A stretch of 64,000 nucleotides of DNA from Morinoia aosen (taxonomy: Eukaryota; Arthropoda; Malacostraca; Amphipoda; Talitridae): the NCBI GenBank assembly GCA_030386875.1, contig CM059564.1:47946075-48010074 (forward strand), written 5' to 3'. A program made the translations under genes and the position numbers. The notes beneath the pieces were generated by a model. That model searched no databases. It was not told where the DNA came from and saw only the letters and a list, made by a program, of their open reading frames with translations. Shown here one piece after another: positions 58,553 through 64,000 of this stretch. Within the stretch, counting starts at the first letter, position 1. Each line of letters opens with the position of its first letter.

Positions 58553-59460
58553 AATAACAACACCACAGCAACAACACCACAGCAACAACACCACAGCAAC
58601 AACATCACAGCAACAACGCCACAGCAACAACGCCACAGCAACACCACAGCAACAACACCACGGCAACAACACCACAGCAACAACACCACAGCAACACCAC
58701 AGCAACAACACCACGGCAACAACACCACAGCAACAACATCACAGCAACAATGCCACAGCAACAACGCCACAGCAACAACACCACAACAACAACACCACAG
58801 CAACAACACCACTGCAACAACACCACAGGAACAAAACCACAGCAACAACGCCACAGCAACAACGCCACAGCAACAACGCCACAGCAACAACACCACAGCA
58901 ACAACACCACGGCAACAACACCACAGCAACAACATCACAGCAACAACGCCACAGCAACACCACAGCAACAACACCACGGCAACAACACCACAGCAACAAC
59001 ATCACAGCAACAACGCCACAGCAACAACGCCACAGCAACACCACAGCAACACCACAGCAACAACACCACGGCAACAACACCACAGCAACAACATCACAGC
59101 AACAACGCCACAGCAACAACGCCACAGCAACAACACCACAGCAACACCACAGCAACAACACCACGGCAACAACACCACAGCAACAACATCACAGCAACAA
59201 CGCCACAGCAACAACGCCACAGCAACAACACCACAACAACAACACCACAGCAACAACACCACGGCAACAACACCACAGCAACAACATCACAGCAACAACG
59301 CCACAGCAACAACGCCACAGCAACAACACCACAACAACAACACCACAGCAACAACACCACTGCAACAACACCACAGGAACAAAACCACAGCAACAACGCC
59401 ACAGCAACAACGCCACAGCAACAACACCACAACAACAACACCACAGCAACAACACCACCA
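58553..59460 (+). repeat. 14-bp CCACAGCAACAAC-type array of about 0.9 kb
   Basis: The unit CACAGCAACAACGC and variants (ACC, ATC, ACGG), with occasional 11-base units, form longer higher-order blocks of roughly 95 bases marked by CACGGCAACAAC. The array is stop-free in most frames of both strands, giving apparent proteins rich in Q, N, T, H (plus) or C, V, L, W (minus). Confidence 0.96.
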
Positions 59461-60421
59461 AGCCTGCAGAACGATAGCCATACCACCACCAATAACAGCA
59501 TCGATAATAAAGCTGTCACCCATACCTCCCAGACCCACTGCACCACAGCACAGCAGCAGTGCTGCACGCAACACACGCCCCGCAATTTGCAATAAAGCGT
59601 TCGACTGAACGCAAGTGGGATTGCGCTCTGCGACGCCGACGCTCTGCGGGTCTCGAGCTCTATAATTTCGTTCGATAGATTATTCCGAACTGCGATGTCT
59701 ATCGATACGAAGGTTTTTTTTTTGTTCGCAGTACATAAGCGTGCACAATTTTTCTCGACCAAATTTTATTCTTGATCTATGGAGTGTTTTTTCTGTGTAT
59801 TCTCATACATGTCCTAATTATATCCTCTGTTTTGTGATATCTTTATGGAAATACAAAATAATTTTATGTATACTATTTGAAAAGAAACTGTAGCGATTTC
59901 ACTCAATGCTTCAGTGAATGTTTTCAACGTATAGTGCACACAATGATCTGCTTCCCAATCATTAGATCATGTAATGATAAATATTTCATTTTTCCTAAAT
60001 ATTCATTAATAATAGATATCTTCATCAAAACTTACCATGGGCCTTGAAATTTTCATCTCTTCATGACTGTTGTTAACGCGTTAGCTAGTCTACCCGATCA
60101 TTTCACTGAGGACACAAAGCATCATCCCGTAATCGGAATTTGATCTGGAACTTAGTGAAAAAGCTAGTTTTTCTCAATGTTGTCATCTACATAGAACAAC
60201 TTACACTAATGTACTTTTTTTGTCGGCCTTGAAACCGAAAATATCAGCCACAAAATTGAACCTGTGTTAGGATCAGTGTTGCCTTCCTGAAACTGAGCCG
60301 GCGTCACATCAGAAAAATGAAATATGGGGCCAACAATTATATTTAATAACTCCTTTAATAATCCATAGACTTAAAAAACAAAGCACTTATGAAATCATAA
60401 AAAATATTAGTCTAATTGCGA
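59461..60421. other. No supported gene
   Basis: No recognised repeat or exon beyond the tail of the preceding array's open frame, which ends at 59595. Confidence 0.45.
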
Positions 60422-60780
60422 CTACTGATTGAATATAATATTTTTTATATGCCGCTCTCCTGAGTGCAGACAAAAATCGGCCCGATTTTGCAGGCTGTTC
60501 ATTACGTCGCTAGTGAGATCAGAACCAATTCGCTGGATTTCATCTTCGATGGATGCCTTGAGCTGGTGTAAATTTGTTGATTTTTCAAGGTTAACTCTTC
60601 CTTTTTGGCTGAGCCTTTATTATGATCCTTTCTTGGATGGAGTAGGCAGTTGTTGCGAAGATCAGTTGTTCATTTTTCCAACTTGTCATTTTTTGGAGTT
60701 ACGCTAAAATCGTGTGCATTTCTCATTTGAATGTGGCTTCCATCCAAACTGCGTATCTTGGTTACAAACACATCAAATAA
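60422..60780 (-). pseudogene. Decayed mariner/Tc1-like transposase, C-terminal part
   Basis: The minus strand from about 60613 to the stop at 60422 reads GRVNLEKSTNLHQLKASIED then EIQRIGSDLTSDVMNSLQNR and ADFCLHSGERHIKNIIFNQ. This matches the C-terminal pattern of insect mariner/Tc1 transposases: VY.., then LxxLKxxIxxEI, then VMxxxxNRxxxC, then GxHI. Farther upstream, in another frame, DGSHIQMRNAHDF resembles the region around the second catalytic aspartate. Stops (two TAA near 60620) and frameshifts separate the parts, so the gene is dead. Inverted repeats were not found. Confidence 0.6.
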
Positions 60781-63249
60781 TACTAGTATTTTCAGAATTT
60801 CATAAATAAGAATAGTTTGTTTTTTAAGTTATATTCATAACATAGAAGTTATAAAATATTCTTTTATGCCTCTTATTTGAAAATTACCCTGTACCTCCGC
60901 ACCCTGCTGGCAACTCAGTACAGAATCGGCGAAATCGAATCAATGTAATTGCAAGTACATTTTCAATATTTTCGCTGTGCATTCCATAACTGACCGATAT
61001 TGTCTTCAAATTAAACAGCTTATCTTAATGAACTTATTCCTCTTGGAAAAAATATACAGCGGCATTGAAATCTGATACAAAAATACTTAATTTTTCAGGA
61101 AAAAATCAAAAAACTTTTTTAATGAACAGCAATTTTTCTCCGTCCACACAAATTTATTTCAAATTTGAGCTTGATATTACAACTCAAAAACTTTGCCCAT
61201 TTCTGGAAACAGACCAACAATATTGTACCACATAGAACATCAATTACAAAAAAAAGCTGCTACGTTCTAATATGGAACAGGAAGTTGATAAACAGATTCG
61301 ATGGGAGCGCTGTGATACATTCTGCAGAACTGGTCAGCTTGTGAGGCCAATATAACTTTTTTGCGTTGTCTAGTCTAATGAACATATATTCCCATTATCC
61401 CGTCCTGAGTTACTTTCAAAAAACTCGAGTGTGACCATAGTGGCAACGCCTCTTCGTTAGTCACGCATCCTATTTCAGCTACACCTTGTTTTTACTTCAT
61501 TACCTCGAGGCTATTTCAGCCCATGCTGTTTTTCCCGTGGGTAAATAACGAACCTGATGCACGAGCTCGTTTTGCAGCCGTGATAAATTTTTCTCCGGTA
61601 TGGAAACACTTTGTTGCCTAGTGAGTGAGAAAATTTGTTGCCTAGGGAGTGTTTATCGAACTCTGAAATTTGGCAGGCACGACGTAAGAAAAAATGATGC
61701 TTTAAGTTCAAATATCAGCACAAACAACAATTACGTTGCTATTTACAGTAGGCAAATATCACCAGGAATGATAATCATTTTGTTGATTTTGATATGAATA
61801 ACAGGTACGTTCCTGGCTTTGATGAGCATGGTAATTACCGAAACAAACAGAGGTGAAATAGAGCAAGCACACAAAGATCACTGAAGGCACTGAAGAATTT
61901 CTGAAAATTTCAAAAAGATTTAAAGCGCCGAATGTGCAGAACTTTCCCGTTCCTACAAGTTCTCTATTTACACAAACAAAATGAGTGAGCGTGCCACGCA
62001 TGTCGTGCGTGTTTACCAACTGGTGTTCCAGGTGCAGACTTGGAGGTTTGTGTGTAGAATTTTTTTTAAATAATCAGTTCCAGCAACGTGATGAATATGA
62101 TATTACTGGGTGATATTACGTTAAAATCAGTCGACTTAGACAAAATTCCACTTTTTCTACTGTTTTTCAATTGTTTTGCAACGAAGTAAACCATCTCGCT
62201 CTGGGACAAAGTTTTTTCTCCCTCAATTCTAACCACGCATGAAAGTACCTTAGTCCTTTGTTACAGGCTGTCCCTTGACAGCTCTGACCCTTCCACATCT
62301 CCGTCCCTCCTTGTGCGGCGGCGAACAGCCCTGGAAGAATGCATGTCTCTCTTCATCCAATGTTTCTCTGTTGTATTCAACAATGCAGTGAATGTGGAAC
62401 ACAACGCAGTTGCTAATAGAATGTCTTTTAGTGATCCCACTGCCATGTTTCACCAGAACCTCTCGCCGCATTTGGCTTTCAACCCGACTCAGGAAAGTTC
62501 CCCACACTTCCTGCGTAAGGGTTCATCAAATTCACATATACGGAAACCCTTCATTTTATCGCACATGAATGCCCATTTTTACTCAACCATTCTCTAACAT
62601 CCAAGACCAGCAATTCTCTCAGGAACTTCTGCTGATTTTTTCATTCACTGAAATCGAATTCACTCTGAACAATGACAGTGAAGTATTAATTTCTTTTTAA
62701 CGCATTCAGTGTTCAAATTATTCTTGAACTCAACGAACGCCTTAATTACCAGATGCGTGGCTCTCGGCACACAATGAAATAAAACAAAGAACTCCGTTGA
62801 AACATAAGTGTAGGTTCGTCGTAGGGCGGATATAATTCATGGACTTATAAGTCGAGTGCATTTCCATCTCCAGGAATTGTTCTGAAGATGCCATGCGCAA
62901 ATATCGGGGCGTACAAGGCCGCAGTTACGCAATCCCTCGAACACGCAGCCGAGCTGACGATAGATGAAGGCTCGATTTTGTGTGCCCGCGGGAGAAATAA
63001 GCAACCTGACCGCTCACAACGCATCCGCCTCCACAAAATAACATTCTTGCCGAAGCTACGTAAGGGCCCATCGTATAACTTTAGCATGTGTAAACAATTC
63101 CCCTAAAACCAAACACAGGACATAAATTTTACTCGGTTTTCCTTGACCTTGCGGGAGATATGTTTCGTCCACCAAATGTTGAATATGTTGGAAGTAATTT
63201 CTGCGTTTATTTTCATGCTTATTCATTTCTTGCAGCCGTGCTCGCGATA
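60781..63249. other. No supported gene
   Basis: Frames at 62313-62597 (plus, 94 codons) and 62250-62507 (minus, 85 codons) overlap in a GC-richer patch and look moderately protein-like, but neither is recognised nor bounded by clear splice sites. Confidence 0.4.
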
Positions 63250-63500
63250 GCCGTGTGCTATAGGTTCCGCCGCCGTGCGGCCGGGACCCGGGTTCGAAAC
63301 TCGGCGCTGGCAGTGGCGATTTTCTCTGTTGGGTATAGGAGAAAAATTCCAAGCGCAATACCCCACTCTACCCAGGTGTCTGAAATGGGTACCGGTCTTG
63401 ACCGGGGGAAAGCGTCATGGCGTCCTGGCGTTAGTTCTAAAGCATTTGAAAATCCAATGGACAAGGTGATATGTATCAGGCTTGATTGGAAATAAAGCAT
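63250..63500 (+). mobile_element. tRNA-derived SINE-like element
   Basis: A B box (GGGTTCGAAACTC, about 63291-63303) follows a GC-rich head. The tail contains GAAATGGGTACCGGTCTTGA, GCGTCATGGCGTCCTGG and a final ATTATTATTATTT-like run just beyond. The order of tail motifs resembles the element at 39893-40115, so the two may be one family or relatives. Confidence 0.55.
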
Positions 63501-64000
63501 CCGTAGATGCCTTCATTATTATTATTTATTCTTGCTGCGACACCTACAGGAACGTGGCCGTCCGCATGCCTCAGAAGCTTACACTCGCACAAACGTACCG
63601 ACAAACATGCGCGCAGGCTGACTGAAGCGGCTCGGTATGCAGAAGTGTATGTATGTATGTATCTCGGCCTACGTACAGCACGTATTCATGCAGCTCACCT
63701 TGACTGCACAGCTCAGCAACAAGCACGCATGCAGGCATCAGCAGAGCGACGACATTCTGAGTGCAGTTACTGTTTTAAGACTTGCTTCTTCCCTGTAGTT
63801 CGTGTTCGTTCGGCAGATCAAGTTCCTACCGTGGCATTTTCTGACATGGTTCATTTGAAGCTATTCCGGCTGCTAGAGAATGGCCACACTGAACGTTCGT
63901 GGCTAAATCGTTGCTGTTCTGTGATGAATGAACTGATATTATTGCACCCGATACTGTGATGAGTGAACAGGAATTATTGCATCCGATAAATCCATCGCCA
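63501..64000 (+). other. Unrecognised open frame region at window end
   Basis: A plus-strand frame of 150 codons (63507-63959) has protein-like composition with dispersed cysteines (CSYCFKTCFF) but no known domain, and its start lies in the repeat tail. No gene is claimed. Confidence 0.25.

Noticed and set aside
58411..59762. Cys/Val/Leu/Trp-rich minus-strand proteins and a Gln/Asn/Thr/His-rich plus-strand protein
   Set aside because: They are translations of a simple 14-bp repeat in several frames, with no unique coding sequence.

Overview
The window looks like a repeat-rich, AT-rich arthropod (most likely insect) chromosome segment. It has intron-split minus-strand exons of an atypical soluble guanylate cyclase, an insect-style non-LTR retrotransposon, an LTR element, several MITE families, tRNA-derived SINE-like repeats and many mini- and microsatellites. 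There are no operons, no bacterial ribosome-binding sites and no long single-exon host genes. The exact species cannot be told from the sequence.

Layout. 1-5530: a plus-strand CR1/L2-type LINE with both ORFs intact (ORF1 198-1022, ORF2 2131-5133). The ORFs are separated by an unusual 1.1 kb spacer made of roughly 270-bp repeats. 7492-11341: three minus-strand exons encoding the N-terminal heme-NO/oxygen-binding (HNOB) domain of a soluble guanylate cyclase. Splice phases agree and the expected proximal heme histidine is present. The first of these exons is open for about 340 codons upstream of the usual MYG start. 11704-12791: a 540-bp hAT-like MITE inserted in reverse orientation into another copy of itself. 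16050-34427: mostly non-coding, with minisatellites and three MITE families. 34432-39659: a young LTR element with apparently identical 250-bp LTRs, TG...CA ends, a TAGT target duplication and a polypurine tract, but no gag-pol. 39893-60000: SINE-like elements, MITEs and a dense series of tandem repeats (32-, 63-, 35-, 30-, 25/75-, 26- and 14-bp units). 60422-60780: a decayed mariner/Tc1-like transposase. 63250-63500: another SINE-like element.

How it fits together. The only convincing host gene is the guanylate cyclase, and only its first three recognisable exons are visible. Its remaining exons should lie at lower coordinates beyond the window, so the LINE probably sits in one of its introns. 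Everything else is best explained as transposons, their truncated or non-autonomous relatives, and satellite DNA. The main points for follow-up are the cyclase N-terminal extension, the coding-less LTR element with matching LTRs, the self-nested MITE, a TTAA-flanked (piggyBac-like) MITE family of eight copies, and a MITE carrying three CRE-like motifs.
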